Below are positions 28,294-42,080 of a stretch of DNA of 64,000 bases, in pieces. This stretch comes from Ramlibacter montanisoli (GTDB taxonomy: Bacteria > Pseudomonadota > Gammaproteobacteria > Burkholderiales > Burkholderiaceae_C), in NCBI RefSeq assembly GCF_013087525.1, contig NZ_JABFCS010000001.1:1116001-1180000 (forward strand), read 5' to 3'. Numbering within the stretch: the stretch's first letter is position 1; each line of letters begins with the position of its first letter. The position numbers and the translations under genes were made by a program. The notes beneath the pieces are model-generated. The model searched no databases and was not told the origin of the DNA. It saw nothing but the letters and a program-made list of their open reading frames with translations.

Positions 28294-30395
28294 GTGCCCC
28301 TGAACGACGACGCCCGCCGGCCGCCCAAGGACACGCGCGACGAGCCGGTCCGCGAGTTCGCCCAGGGCTTCGTCGAGGCGCACCGCCACCGGATCTTCCT
28401 CGGCCTGTCGATCGCCGGCACGCTGCTGCTCGGCCCCTTCGCGATCAACAATTTCTTCCAGGACCGGGTGGCGCTGGGGGTCTTCACCAGCACCTTCGTG
28501 GCCTGCCTGCTGGCCAACGCCTATGCGATCGCGCGCCACCGCGCGCCGGTTGTGCCCGCCGCGGTGATCTTCGTCGCCTCGCTGCTGGGCCTGGCGACCG
28601 CCATGTACAACAACGGGCTGATCGGCATCCTGTGGGCCTACCCGGGCATCCTGCTGTTCCACTTCATGCTGCCGCGGCGCACCGCGAACATGTTCAACGT
28701 GACGGTGGTGCTCATGTCGATCCCGCTCGCGTGGATGCACCTGGGACCGCAGCTGACCGCCCGGGTGGCCGTGACGCTGCTGCTGCTGGTCGTGTTCAGC
28801 AACATCTTTTCCTACATCGCGGACACGCAGCACGCCAAGGAGGCGGAGCAGCGCGAGCGGCTCGACGCCCTGGTGCGCCAGCTGGAGGAGCAGAACGAGG
28901 CGCTGCGGCAGGCCTTCAGCGTGCGCGAGGAGGTGGAGCGCATCGCCCGCCACGACCTCAAGACGCCGCTGGCCAGCATCGCCACCGTGCCGCGCCTGCT
29001 GCGCGAGCGCGGGTCGGTGGCACCGGAGGACGACGAGCTGCTCGGCACCGTGGAGCGGGCCGCGATGCGCGTTCTGTCCATGGTGAACCTCTCGCTCGAC
29101 CTGTTCCGCATGGAAGATGGCACCTACCGCCTGCGCGCGCAGGCCGTGGACCTGGGCGCGCTGGTGCAGACCGTCACGCGCGAGCTGCAGGCGCATGCCC
29201 ATTCGAAGCGCCTGCGCACGGAGCTGCACCTGCCGCCCGAGCCCCTGCATGCACAGGGCGAGGAACTGCTCTGCTATTCGACCATCGCCAACCTGATGAA
29301 GAACGCGCTGGAGGCCTCGCCGGAGGGCGGCGAGGTCCGCGTGACGCTGCAGCACGTGAGCGATGCGGACGGTGAGTGCGTGGAGCTGGCCGTGCACAAC
29401 GCCGGCGAGGTGCCGGCGGCGGTGCGCGAGCGCTTCTTCGAGAAGTACGCCACCCACGGCAAGGCCGGCGGCACCGGCCTGGGCGCCTATTCCGCCCGCC
29501 TGATGGCGCGGGTGCAGCGCGGCTCGCTGCGCATGGCCTCGGGTCCGGAGGGCACGACCCTGTCGCTGCGGCTGCCCGCCTGGCACGCCGCCGTGCCCGC
29601 GCGCACCGCAGGCCGGGCGCCGGCACCCAGCGCGGCGCTGCGCATCGAGCCGCTGCCGGCGCTGTCGGTGCTGGTGGTGGACGACGACGAATACAACATC
29701 GTCGTCCTCAAGAGCCTGCTGCCCAGCCCGCCGCTGTCGGTGCGCACCGCGGTCAACGGGCGGGCGGCGCTGGAGCTGTCGCGCGAGGCGCGGGCCGACG
29801 TGATCTTCCTGGACCTGGAGATGCCGGTGATGGGCGGCATCGAGGCGGCGCGGCGCATCCGGGCGCTGCAGCTGCAGCGCGGCGAGGAGCCGAGCCGCAT
29901 CGCCGCCTTCTCCGCGTACGACGATGAAGGCACCCGGCGGCAGTGCCTGCAGGCCGGGTTCGACCTCTACCTGGCCAAGCCGGCGACGCGCGAGGAGGTG
30001 TTCGCGGTGCTGCGCGGGCAGGACCCCGCGCATGCGCAGGGGGCCGGCGAGCGCGCGGACCAGGGCGGGGGCGCGTGTGGGTGGAGCCGGGCCTCATGCA
30101 CCTGATGCCCGAGTTCCTGTCCTCGCGCCGCCAGATGGCGGAGGACCTGGCGGCGGCCGCCAGGGACGGCGAACGCGAGGCGATCCGCGTCACGGCGCAC
30201 AAGCTGGCGGGCAGCCTGGCCATGTACGGCTTCCGCGATGCGGGCCGCGCGAGCCGCGCGCTGGAGCAGGCGGCGGAGAGCGAGGACCTGGAAGCGCTGC
30301 GCGGGCGCTGCGACGAGCTCGCGCGCCTGCTGGCGCAGGCGCAGCCCGAGGCGCGGCCGGCGACGGCATCCGCGAACCCCAGCACCGCGACAAGC
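28294..30395 (+). CDS. Hybrid histidine kinase with receiver and Hpt domains (frame break near 30068, end uncertain)
   Basis: It starts at GTG 28294 behind a strong GGAGGAGA site. About six membrane helices fill residues 40-180 (FLGLSIAGTLLLGPFAI; AAVIFVASLLGLATAMY; VAVTLLLLVVFSNIF). A coiled coil follows, then the kinase core (His220 in IARHDLKTPLAS, NLMKNALEAS, GGTGLGAYSARL) and a receiver with Asp507 in FLDLEMP. A phosphotransfer domain (AHKLAGSLAMYGF) follows in a shifted frame, joined by one added base in the GGGGG near 30068. No stop is found before the convergent GntR gene, so the end is unclear. A dedicated sensor domain is absent, and the partner regulator is unknown. Confidence 0.75.
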
Positions 30396-31031
30396 TCAGG
30401 CAGCTGCCTCGAGCCCGTTGCGGAAGTGCTCCTGCATGCGCTCGCGCGCGGCTTCCCTGTCGCGCCGCGCCAGGGCATCCATCAGCGCGGCATGCTCCGC
30501 CAGCGACTCCTGGATGCGGCCCGACTTCAGCAGCGAGTTGTGGCGATTGAGCTTCATCACCTTGCGCAGGTCCGCCACCATCTGGTCGCGCCAGCGGTTG
30601 TCTGCCAGCTCCAGCAGGCGCATGTGGAAGCGCTCGTTGACCGCGAAGAACTTGTCGCGGTTCTTCACGGCGGCCTCCAGTTCCTGGTGCAGTTTCTGCA
30701 GTTCCTTGAGCTGCGCGTCGGTCGCGCGTTCGGCCACCACCGCGGCGGCATCGCTTTCCAGCAGCGCCAGCAGGTGGTACACGTCCGAGAGGTCGCGCTC
30801 CGAGACTTCGGTGACGTAGGCGCCGCGGCGCACCTTCATCGTGACCAGGCCTTCGGCGGCCAGTACCTTGAGCGCCTCGCGCAGCGGGGTGCGGCTGATG
30901 CCGTATTCCTGCGCCAGCTTCACCTCGTCGATCCAGCTGCCCGGCTCGAGCTCGCGGCGGAAGATGCGCTGGCGCAGCAGCTCCGCCACCTCCTCGTAGA
31001 GGGCGCGCGGGGCGAGGGAGAGAGCGGACAT
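30396..31031 (-). CDS. GntR family regulator, FadR/FCD subfamily
   Basis: This 211-residue protein has the GntR helix-turn-helix ([20 protein letters not shown], residues 40-60), followed by an all-helical FCD ligand domain. That domain keeps the metal or ligand-contact residues in [27 protein letters not shown] and [15 protein letters not shown]. Such regulators usually repress until an organic acid or CoA-linked metabolite binds. It is divergent from methylmalonyl-CoA mutase, so it most likely controls the propionate operon. ATG 31031 is chosen; ATG 31067 is also in frame but lies in the A/T-rich control region. Confidence 0.88.
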   Translation of the reverse strand: MSALSLAPRALYEEVAELLRQRIFRRELEPGSWIDEVKLAQEYGISRTPLREALKVLAAEGLVTMKVRRGAYVTEVSERDLSDVYHLLALLESDAAAVVAERATDAQLKELQKLHQELEAAVKNRDKFFAVNERFHMRLLELADNRWRDQMVADLRKVMKLNRHNSLLKSGRIQESLAEHAALMDALARRDREAARERMQEHFRNGLEAAA

Positions 31032-31131
31032 GCGGTGGATTCTAGGCGCCAGGAAATTCTTTATCAATAATTATGAATCAGGTAAACTCCCGCCACCGTG
31101 CGGAAATACCCGCGGTCCACAGGATGACCTC
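31032..31131. promoter_or_regulatory. Divergent gntR/mutase control region, A/T-rich island
   Basis: Around 31058-31088 the sequence is unusually A/T-rich. On the + strand TTTATC, 17 bases, TAAACT gives a plausible sigma-70 promoter for the mutase operon. Within the spacer, TCAATAATTATGA is a near-palindrome centred on AATT and is a candidate GntR-family operator that would block that promoter. Confidence 0.5.
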
Positions 31132-33294
31132 ATGAGCCAGAGCCCGCCCGAATTCAAGCCCGCCTCCCTCGAGGAGTGGAACAAAGCCGCCGCCAGGTCC
31201 GCCCCCGGCGGCAAGGTCGAGGCCCTGAACTGGGTCACGCCGGACGGCATCACGGTCAAGCCGCTTTACACCGCCGGCGACCTGCAGGGCCTGCCCTATA
31301 CCGACACGCTGCCCGGCTTCGCGCCCTTCCTGCGCGGCCCGCAGGCCACCATGTATGCGGCGCGCCCCTGGACGATCCGCCAGTACGCCGGCTTCTCCAC
31401 CGCCGAGGAGTCCAACGCCTTCTACCGCAAGGGCCTGGCGGCCGGCGGCCAGGGCGTGAGCGTGGCCTTCGACCTGGCCACCCACCGCGGCTACGACAGC
31501 GACCATCCGCGCGTGGTGGGCGACGTCGGCAAGGCCGGCGTGGCGATCGATTCGGTGGAGGACATGAAGATCCTGTTCGACGGCATCCCGCTGGACAAGG
31601 TGTCGGTCTCCATGACCATGAACGGCGCCGTGCTGCCCGTGCTGGCAGGCTACGTGGTGGCGGCGGAGGAGCAGGGCGTTGCGCAGGACAAATTGTCCGG
31701 GACCATCCAGAACGACATCCTCAAGGAGTTCATGGTCCGCAACACCTACATCTATCCGCCGGAGCCTTCCATGCGGATCGTGGGCGACATCATCGAGTAC
31801 ACGGCCAGGAACATGCCGAAGTTCAACTCGATTTCCATCTCCGGCTACCACATGCAGGAGGCGGGCGCGAACCAGGCGCTGGAGCTGGCCTTCACGCTGG
31901 CCGACGGCAAGGAGTACGTCAAGACCGCGACCGCCAAGGGCCTGGACGTGGACGAGTTCGCCGGCCGCCTGTCCTTCTTCTGGGCGATCGGGATGAACTT
32001 CTATCTCGAGATCGCCAAGATGCGCGCGGCGCGCCTGCTGTGGTGCCGCATCATGCAGGGCTTCGGCGCGAAGAACCCCAAGAGCCTGATGCTGCGCACG
32101 CACTGCCAGACCTCGGGCTGGTCGCTCACCGAGCAGGACCCGTACAACAACGTGGTGCGCACCACCATCGAGGCGATGGCCGCGGTGTTCGGCGGCACGC
32201 AGTCGCTGCACACCAACAGCTTCGACGAGGCGATCGCGCTGCCCACCGAGTTCAGCGCCCGGATCGCGCGCAACACGCAGCTGATCATCCAGGAAGAGAC
32301 CCACATCCCCAACGTGATCGACCCCTGGGCCGGCAGCTACATGATGGAGAAGCTGACGCAGGACATGGCCGATGCGGCCTGGACGATCATCGAGGAAGTC
32401 GAGGCCATGGGCGGGATGACGCGGGCCGTCGACTCGGGCTGGGCCAAGCTGAAGATCGAGGCGGCGGCCGCGGAGAAGCAGGCGCGCATCGACTCGGGCA
32501 AGGACGTCATCGTCGGCGTCAACAAGTACAAGCTGGCCAAGGAGGATCCGCTCGAGATCCTGGAGGTGGACAACGTCCGGGTGCGCGAGCAGCAGATCGA
32601 GCGCCTCAAGCAGATCCGGGCGGCGCGCGACGGCGCGAAGGTGCATGCGGCGCTGGAGGCGCTGACGACGGCGGCACGCACCGGCAAGGGCAACCTGCTG
32701 GACCTGGCGATCCAGGCGATCCGCCTGCGGGCCACGGTGGGCGAAGTGAGCGATGCGCTCGAGAAGATCTTCGGGCGCCATCGCGCCGATACGCAAAAGG
32801 TGACCGGTGTGTACGCAGCTGCCTATGACTCGGCCGAGGGCTGGGAAGCCCTGAAGAAGGAAATCGACGCGTTTGCCGAGGAACAGGGCCGCCGGCCGCG
32901 CGTGATGATCGCCAAGCTGGGCCAGGACGGCCATGACCGCGGCGCCAAGGTGGTGGCCACGGCCTACGCCGACCTCGGCTTCGACGTCGACATGGGCCCG
33001 CTGTTCCAGACGCCGGAAGAGTGCGCGCGCCAGGCGATCGAGAATGACGTACACGCCGTGGGCATCAGCACGCTGGCCGCAGGCCACAAGACGCTGGTGC
33101 CGGCGATCATCGCGGAGCTGGAGAAGCAGGGCGCCGACGACATCATCGTGTTCGTCGGCGGCGTGATCCCGCAGCAGGATTACGAGTACCTCTACAACTC
33201 CGGCGTGAAGGGCATCTACGGCCCCGGCACGCCGATCCCGGCCAGCGCGAAGGACGTGCTGGAGCAGATCCGGCGGGCGGTGGGGCGGTCGTGA
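31132..33294 (+). CDS. scpA: Methylmalonyl-CoA mutase, single-chain
   Basis: This 720-residue adenosylcobalamin enzyme interconverts methylmalonyl-CoA and succinyl-CoA. The N-terminal TIM barrel carries [17 protein letters not shown] and [18 protein letters not shown] in pieces, and [21 protein letters not shown]. The C-terminal B12-binding domain (from about residue 590) has [13 protein letters not shown], with the DxHxxG cobalt ligand His. It has the normal length of the ScpA/MutB large chain. ATG 31132 is the only sensible start. The chaperone GTPase follows after about 50 bases. Confidence 0.95.
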   Translation: MSQSPPEFKPASLEEWNKAAARSAPGGKVEALNWVTPDGITVKPLYTAGDLQGLPYTDTLPGFAPFLRGPQATMYAARPWTIRQYAGFSTAEESNAFYRKGLAAGGQGVSVAFDLATHRGYDSDHPRVVGDVGKAGVAIDSVEDMKILFDGIPLDKVSVSMTMNGAVLPVLAGYVVAAEEQGVAQDKLSGTIQNDILKEFMVRNTYIYPPEPSMRIVGDIIEYTARNMPKFNSISISGYHMQEAGANQALELAFTLADGKEYVKTATAKGLDVDEFAGRLSFFWAIGMNFYLEIAKMRAARLLWCRIMQGFGAKNPKSLMLRTHCQTSGWSLTEQDPYNNVVRTTIEAMAAVFGGTQSLHTNSFDEAIALPTEFSARIARNTQLIIQEETHIPNVIDPWAGSYMMEKLTQDMADAAWTIIEEVEAMGGMTRAVDSGWAKLKIEAAAAEKQARIDSGKDVIVGVNKYKLAKEDPLEILEVDNVRVREQQIERLKQIRAARDGAKVHAALEALTTAARTGKGNLLDLAIQAIRLRATVGEVSDALEKIFGRHRADTQKVTGVYAAAYDSAEGWEALKKEIDAFAEEQGRRPRVMIAKLGQDGHDRGAKVVATAYADLGFDVDMGPLFQTPEECARQAIENDVHAVGISTLAAGHKTLVPAIIAELEKQGADDIIVFVGGVIPQQDYEYLYNSGVKGIYGPGTPIPASAKDVLEQIRRAVGRS

Positions 33295-33302
33295 TCCGGA
33301 GA

Positions 33303-33323
33303 AATTGGGTTCTGACCCCAATT
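33303..33323. repeat. Short inverted repeat AATTGGG-N7-CCCAATT
   Basis: A perfect 7-bp dyad with a 7-base loop (TTCTGAC) lies between the mutase and the GTPase gene. The core GGGTTCTGACCCC resembles the TTGGGGTCAGACCCCAATT-type interspersed motif that I recall from several betaproteobacteria. It may act as a weak attenuator or be a relic of a REP-type element. Only one copy is seen here. Confidence 0.5.
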
Positions 33324-33343
33324 GGCTGGGGTGAGGGCACTCG

Positions 33344-34348
33344 GTGGTGAGCCTGGCGCAGTCCATCCTGGGCGCGCCCGGGGCGCAGCAACGCCGCGCG
33401 ATCGCCAAAGCGATCACGCTGCTCGAGTCCACGCGCGGCGACCACCGCACGCAGGCCGACGCGCTGCTCACGGATTTGCTGCCCCACACCGGCACGTCCT
33501 TCCGCCTCGGCATCTCCGGCGTGCCCGGCGTCGGCAAGAGCACCTTCATCGAGGCGCTCGGGCTGGCCCTGATCGCCCAAGGCCATCGCGTCGCGGTGCT
33601 CGCGATCGATCCTTCGTCTTCCGTCTCCGGCGGCTCCATCCTGGGCGACAAGACCCGCATGGAGCACCTGTCGGTGCACCCGCAGGCCTACATCCGCCCC
33701 AGCCCCGCCAGCGGCACGCTGGGCGGCGTCGCGGCAAAGACGCGCGAGGCGATGCTGGTGTGCGAGGCGGCCGGCTACGACATCGTGATCGTCGAGACCG
33801 TCGGCGTCGGCCAGAGCGAGACCGCGGTCTCCGGCATGACCGACATGTTCGTGCTGCTGCAGCTGCCCAACGCCGGCGACGACCTGCAGGCGATCAAGAA
33901 GGGCGTGATGGAGCTGGCCGACCTGGTCGTGATCAACAAGGCCGACATCGATCCCGACGCGGCCACGCGCGCGCAGGCGCAGATCACCAGCGCGCTGCGC
34001 ATCCTGGGCCAGCACGGGCGCGCAGACCACGCGCACCACGACGAAAGCCAGTGGCATCCGCAGGTGCTGCAGCTCAGCGCACTGAAGGGCCAGGGCATCG
34101 ACCGCTTCTGGCAGGCGGTCACGCGCTTTCGCCAGTTGCAGGAAGCCAATGGCAAGCTCGCCGCGCGCCGCCGGCACCAGTCGCTCGACTGGATGTGGGA
34201 GCGCATCGAGAGCGGCCTGAGGCAAGCCTTCCGTCAGCACGCCGGGGTGAAATCCCTGCTGCCGCAGCTGACGAAGGAAGTGGAACAGGGGCGCATCGCG
34301 GCATCGACCGCGGCGCGCCAGCTGCTGCAGGCCATGCAGCAGAAGTAA
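33344..34348 (+). CDS. meaB: Methylmalonyl-CoA mutase-associated GTPase MeaB (ArgK type)
   Basis: This protein of about 333 residues is a G3E-family GTPase. It has the P-loop [42 protein letters not shown] and the NKAD specificity motif. MeaB protects the mutase from inactivation and gates cobalamin loading. The start is one of two consecutive GTG codons (33344 or 33347). It lies directly between mutase and carboxylase genes, the usual arrangement. No frame break is seen. Confidence 0.93.
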   Translation: MVSLAQSILGAPGAQQRRAIAKAITLLESTRGDHRTQADALLTDLLPHTGTSFRLGISGVPGVGKSTFIEALGLALIAQGHRVAVLAIDPSSSVSGGSILGDKTRMEHLSVHPQAYIRPSPASGTLGGVAAKTREAMLVCEAAGYDIVIVETVGVGQSETAVSGMTDMFVLLQLPNAGDDLQAIKKGVMELADLVVINKADIDPDAATRAQAQITSALRILGQHGRADHAHHDESQWHPQVLQLSALKGQGIDRFWQAVTRFRQLQEANGKLAARRRHQSLDWMWERIESGLRQAFRQHAGVKSLLPQLTKEVEQGRIAASTAARQLLQAMQQK

Positions 34349-34369
34349 CGAGGACCCGAGGAAACAACC

Positions 34370-35901
<1,532 letters not shown>

Positions 35902-35921
35902 GAGGACCGAGGAGACAAACC

Positions 35922-37969
<2,048 letters not shown>

Positions 37970-37970
<1 letters not shown>

Positions 37971-38452
37971 TGACGCGTCCCTTCAAGGTGCTGGGGATCC
38001 AGCAGATCGCCATCGGCGGCCCCGACAAGCTGAAGTTGCAGAAGCTCTGGGTGGACCTGTTCGGCCTGGAGGTCACCGGCACCTTCCGCAGCGCCAGCGA
38101 GAACGTCGACGAGGACATCTGCGCCCTCGGCATCGGCCCGCTGAAGGTCGAAGTGGACCTGATGCAGCCGCTGGATCCGGAGAAGAAGCCCGCCGTGCAC
38201 GCCACGCCGCTGAACCACGTCGGCCTGTGGATCGACGACCTGCCCAAGGCGGTGGAGTGGCTCACGGCACAGGGCCTGCGCTTCGCACCCGGCGGCATCC
38301 GCCGCGGCGGCGCCGGCTTCGACATCTGCTTCGTCCATCCCAAGGGCAACGAGCAGTTCCCCATCGGCGGCGAAGGCGTGCTGATCGAACTGGTGCAGGC
38401 GCCGCCCGAGGTGGTGCGCGCTTTCGAGGCGCTGGCCGCCGGCAGCTTCTAA
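37970..38452 (+). CDS. VOC (glyoxalase/epimerase) superfamily protein
   Basis: This 160-residue protein has the paired beta-alpha-beta-beta-beta modules of the vicinal oxygen chelate fold. Placement after pccA suggests methylmalonyl-CoA epimerase, which would join the carboxylase product to the mutase. Metal-ligand positions are only partly kept: [10 protein letters not shown] and [10 protein letters not shown] supply His and Glu, but the first strand reads GIQQIAIG, where epimerases have a His. Function is therefore uncertain; a lactoylglutathione-lyase-like role is an alternative. GTG 37967 is another possible start. Confidence 0.7.
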
Positions 38453-38514
38453 GCCGCATCCCTACCGTTCCGGCAGCCAAACGCGCCGCCCGGTACTTTG
38501 CCCTCGCGTCCCAC

Positions 38515-38552
38515 GGAGGGGGGAGACAATTTGTTGCTTCTCTGTAACAAAT
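38515..38552 (+). promoter_or_regulatory. Distant Shine-Dalgarno plus hairpin covering the start codon of the giant-protein export operon
   Basis: A strong GGAGGGGGGAGA lies at 38515-38526, about 25 bases before ATG 38551, too far for ordinary initiation. Between them ATTTGTTGC (38529-38537) pairs with GTAACAAAT (38544-38552) through a 9-bp stem (one G-U) and a 6-base loop TTCTCT, and the stem includes the A and U of the start codon. A TAA at 38545-38547 rules out an earlier start in this frame. The fold could bring the ribosome site near the start or hide it. The 60 bases before the site (38453-38514) hold no feature I recognise. Confidence 0.5.
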
Positions 38553-39939
38553 GGACTCCTCCAGCCCGCCCACGCTACCGGCTGGCCAGGTGCCGGCCGT
38601 GCCGGCGCATGGCCTGTTGCTGCGTCCCCTTGCGGCGGCGCTGTCCCGGCCCGGCCTGGCGGAGGCCGCCGCCGGCTTCTGCAGCGAGCTGTGCGAGATG
38701 CTGCGCTGCGCGCGCGGCTCCGTCGGCGTGCTGGAAGACGGCGTGCTGCGCCTTGCGGGCAGCTCGCATCCGGCTGAACTCCAGCCCGGCCAGCCGGCAG
38801 CCAGCGCGCTCCTCGACGCCATGCAGGAAGCGCTGGACCAGCAGCAGGTGGTCGCCTGGCCGCCGCTCCCCGGGCAGGATCTCGTCACCCTCGCGCAGCG
38901 CCAGCTGGCGGCATCCGGCGCGGCCTGCAGCCTGCCGCTGGTGGACGGCACGCGCGTCGTCGGCGCGCTGACCCTGGAACGCAACGCGCCGGGTTTCACC
39001 AGCGCGGAGCTGCTGGCGCTGGCCGACCTCTCGCGGCTGGCCGGCCCGGTCTTCGAACTCAAGCGCGAGCTGGCCCAGCCCTGGCACCGGCGCGTCGCGC
39101 AGGCCGCGCGTGCATGCCTCGCCCATCCCACGCGGCGCCAGATGGCCGTCGCGGGCGGGGTCGCCGTGCTGCTGCTCGCGCTCGCGATCCCGGTGCCCTG
39201 GCGCGTCAGCGCCCCGGCGCGGCTGGAAGGCTCGGTGCAGCGCGCGGTGGTCGCCGCCACCGACGGCTTCCTGCAGCAGGCCAACGTGCGACCCGGCGAC
39301 CGCGTGAAGGCCGGCCAGGTGCTGGCGGAACTCGCCTCCCAGGACCTGGAGCTGGAACGCCGCCGGCGCGAAAGCGAATTGCGCCAGCACGAAAGCGCCT
39401 ACCGCGCCGCGCAGGCGCGCGCCGACCGCTCACAGATGGTCACCTTCCAGGCCAAGGCCGCCGAGGCGCAGGCCATGCTGTCGCTGGTGGAGGCGCAGCT
39501 GGTGCGCGCGCGCATCGAGGCGCCCTTCGACGGCATCGTGATCAAGGGCGACCTGAACCAGAACCTGGGCGCGCCGGTGCAGCGCGGCGAGGTGCTGATG
39601 GTGCTGGCGCCGAACGACAGCTTCCGGCTGATCCTGGAAGTGGACGAGGCCGACGTCGGCGCGATCCGCCCCGGGCAGCGCGGTGCGCTGGCGCTGGCCG
39701 CGCAGCCGGATCGCACGCTGTCCTTCGTCACGCGGCGCATCGTGCCGGTGGCCTCGACGGCGGAGGGCCGTAACTACTTCGAAGTGGAAGCGGCGCTGGA
39801 GCAGAACCTGCCGCAGCTGCGCCCCGGCCTGAGCGGCGTGGCGAAGGTGGACGCCGGCTGGCGCCCGATCGCCTGGCTGTTCGGCCATCGCGCGCTCGAC
39901 TGGCTGCGCCTGGCCTGGTGGAAAGTGACACCCTGGTGA
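38551..39939 (+). CDS. HlyD-family membrane adaptor with N-terminal GAF-like domain
   Basis: This 462-residue protein has a cytosolic GAF-like region at about 36-170 (ELCEMLRCARGSVGVLEDG; CSLPLVDGTRVVGALTLER). One membrane helix lies at 198-216 (MAVAGGVAVLLLALAIPVPW). The periplasmic part is a membrane-fusion protein: a lipoyl-like half-motif (VVAATDGFLQQANVRPGDRV), a short helical hairpin, RIEAPFDGIVIKGDLNQN, and a beta-barrel end. Such adaptors link an inner-membrane pump to the outer membrane. It heads a set of overlapping genes leading to the giant repeat protein and overlaps the next start as GTGA. Confidence 0.82.
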   Translation: MDSSSPPTLPAGQVPAVPAHGLLLRPLAAALSRPGLAEAAAGFCSELCEMLRCARGSVGVLEDGVLRLAGSSHPAELQPGQPAASALLDAMQEALDQQQVVAWPPLPGQDLVTLAQRQLAASGAACSLPLVDGTRVVGALTLERNAPGFTSAELLALADLSRLAGPVFELKRELAQPWHRRVAQAARACLAHPTRRQMAVAGGVAVLLLALAIPVPWRVSAPARLEGSVQRAVVAATDGFLQQANVRPGDRVKAGQVLAELASQDLELERRRRESELRQHESAYRAAQARADRSQMVTFQAKAAEAQAMLSLVEAQLVRARIEAPFDGIVIKGDLNQNLGAPVQRGEVLMVLAPNDSFRLILEVDEADVGAIRPGQRGALALAAQPDRTLSFVTRRIVPVASTAEGRNYFEVEAALEQNLPQLRPGLSGVAKVDAGWRPIAWLFGHRALDWLRLAWWKVTPW

Positions 39940-42080
39940 GCGAGCCGCTGGTCAGCAACTCGTGGCACCGCGTGGCGGCCTTGCGGCCCAACCTGGTGCC
40001 CGGCTTGCGGATCGTGCGGCAGCAGGTGCGCGAGCAGGCCTGGCACGTTCTCGTCGAACCGGCCTCCGGCCGCCAGCTGCGCCTGAACCCCGCTGCCTAT
40101 GCACTGGTTGCGCGCTTCGACGGCGCGGCGTCGGTGGAGCAACTTTGGCAGCGGCAACTGCTGCAGCAAAGGGAGGACGCGCCGACGCAGGACGAAGTGC
40201 TGCGGCTGCTGGCCCAGCTCTTTCGCGGCGGCATGATCCGCTTCGATTCCGCGCCGCACCTGTCGCTGCTGTTCGCCCGCCGCGAGGAAGACGGCCGCCA
40301 GCGCCGCCGCGGGATGATGAACCCGCTGATGCTGCGCATGCCGCTGTCGGACCCGTCGCGGCTGCTGGAACGCCTCGCGCCGTTGGGGCAGCTGCTGTTC
40401 CGCCCCGCGGCGCTGCTCGCCTGGGGGATCGCGGTGCTGGTCGCGCTGCTCGCCGCCGGTGCGCACTTCGGCGAACTGCAGGCCGATGCGCAGCGCCTGT
40501 TCGGCGCGCCTTCCAGCTACCTGCTCGCCTGGTTCTGCTATCCGCTGGTGAAGGTGCTGCACGAGCTGGCCCACGGCCTGGCCGTGCGGCGCTACGGCGG
40601 GCAGGTGCACGAGTTCGGCATCACGCTGATGTTCCTCACGCCGGCACCCTACGTCGATGCCAGCGCGGCCAACGCCTTCCCGCTGCCGCGGCATCGCGCC
40701 GTGGTGAGCGCCGCCGGCATCCTGGTGGAGGTCGGCCTGGCCTGCCTGGCGCTGGGCCTCTGGCTGGTGGTCGCACCCGGCGTGGTGCGCGACATGGCGC
40801 TGGTCGTCGTGCTGATCTGCTCGGTTTCCACGCTGCTGTTCAACGCCAATCCGCTGATGCGCTTCGACGGCTACTACGCCTTGTGCGATGTGCTGCAGCT
40901 GCCCAACCTGGCCCTGCGCAGCAAGGCGTGGTGGACGCGCCGCTGGCGGCAATGGATAGGCGCGCCGGTGGCCGGGCCGGCACCGCTGCTGGCGAAGGGC
41001 GAGGCGAAGTGGCTTGCGATTTACGCGCCGGCCGCGGCGGTCTACCGCGTGGTGCTGCTGCTCACGCTGGTGGCCTGGATCGGCAGCGAATCCTGGCTGC
41101 TCGGATGGCTGGCCGCGCTGGCCTTCCTGGCCTGGGCCGGGCGGCATGCCTGGCGCTGGGCGAACGGAGACCCGGCCCATGCCGATCCCCTGACCCGCAG
41201 GCGCTCCTGCGCGCCGCCGGCATCGTGGCGGCCGTTGCGATGGTCCTGCTGCTGGTGGTTCCCGCGCCGAACCAGGTGGTGGCGGTCGGCGTGGTCTGGC
41301 CGCCGGAGCAGGCGCAGCTGCGCGCGGGCACGGGCGGCTTCGTCGAGTCGCTGGCATTGCAGCAGGGCGCCGCCGCGCAGGCGGGACAGACGCTGATGGT
41401 GCTGCAGGACCCGGTGCTGGTGGCGGCGCAGGAGCGCATCGCCTCGGAACGCACCGGCCTGCTCGCGCAGCAATACGGCGCGCTGCTCACGCAACCGGTG
41501 CGCGCGCAGGCGGTGGCGGAGGACCTGGATCGCAACCAGGCGGAGCTGGAACGCGTGGAGGAACAGCTCGCGCAGCTCGAGGTGCGGGCGCACCTGCCCG
41601 GGGAGGTCGTCTGGGCGCGTCCGCAGGACCTGCCGGGCAGCTACGTCAAGCGCGGCGCCATGCTGGGCCACGTGCTGACCGGTGGCTCCGCACACGTGCG
41701 CATCGCGCTGCTGGAAGAGGATTACCTGCGCACGCGCGGCCGCGTGCGCGCGGTGCAGGTGCGCGTGGCCGATGCGCCCGGCACCACGCATGCGGCCCGC
41801 CTGGCCGAGGGCGCACCGGGCGCGACGCTCGAACTGCCGGCGCCCGCGCTGGGCGACCGCGCGGGTGGGCCGATCCCGGTGGATCCCGGCGACCCGCAGG
41901 GCATGCGCACCCGCTTGCCCGTGTTCCTGCTGGATGCCGAAGTGCCGACGCTGGCCGCCACCACCATCGGCGCGCGCGCCTGGGTCAAGCTGTCGCTGCC
42001 GCCGCAGCCGCTCCTGCAATGGCTGGCGGCAGCTGCGGCAGCTGATGATCAAGCAGTTCAACCCGACCGGCCAGGCATGA
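39936..42080 (+). CDS. PqqD-like / M50 site-2 protease / HlyD fusion membrane protein (frame breaks near 41193 and 42025)
   Basis: From GTG 39936 residues 15-105 resemble a PqqD-type peptide-binding domain (LRPNLVPGLRIVRQQ, RLNPAAYALVARFDG). Membrane helices follow, with the zinc site HELAH (His209, Glu210, His213) and the matching NANPLMRFDG (Asp311), so the protease core looks competent. After one restored G near 41193, a final helix (VAAVAMVLLLVVPAP) leads into a periplasmic HlyD-like part with a coiled hairpin. A second break near 42025 restores the end QLMIKQFNPTGQA. Length is about 714 residues. It probably binds or processes the exported giant protein. Confidence 0.78.

Noticed and set aside
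33303..33323. Phage or integrative element attachment site
   Set aside because: No integrase, tRNA gene or second copy is present, and the genes on both sides form one operon.
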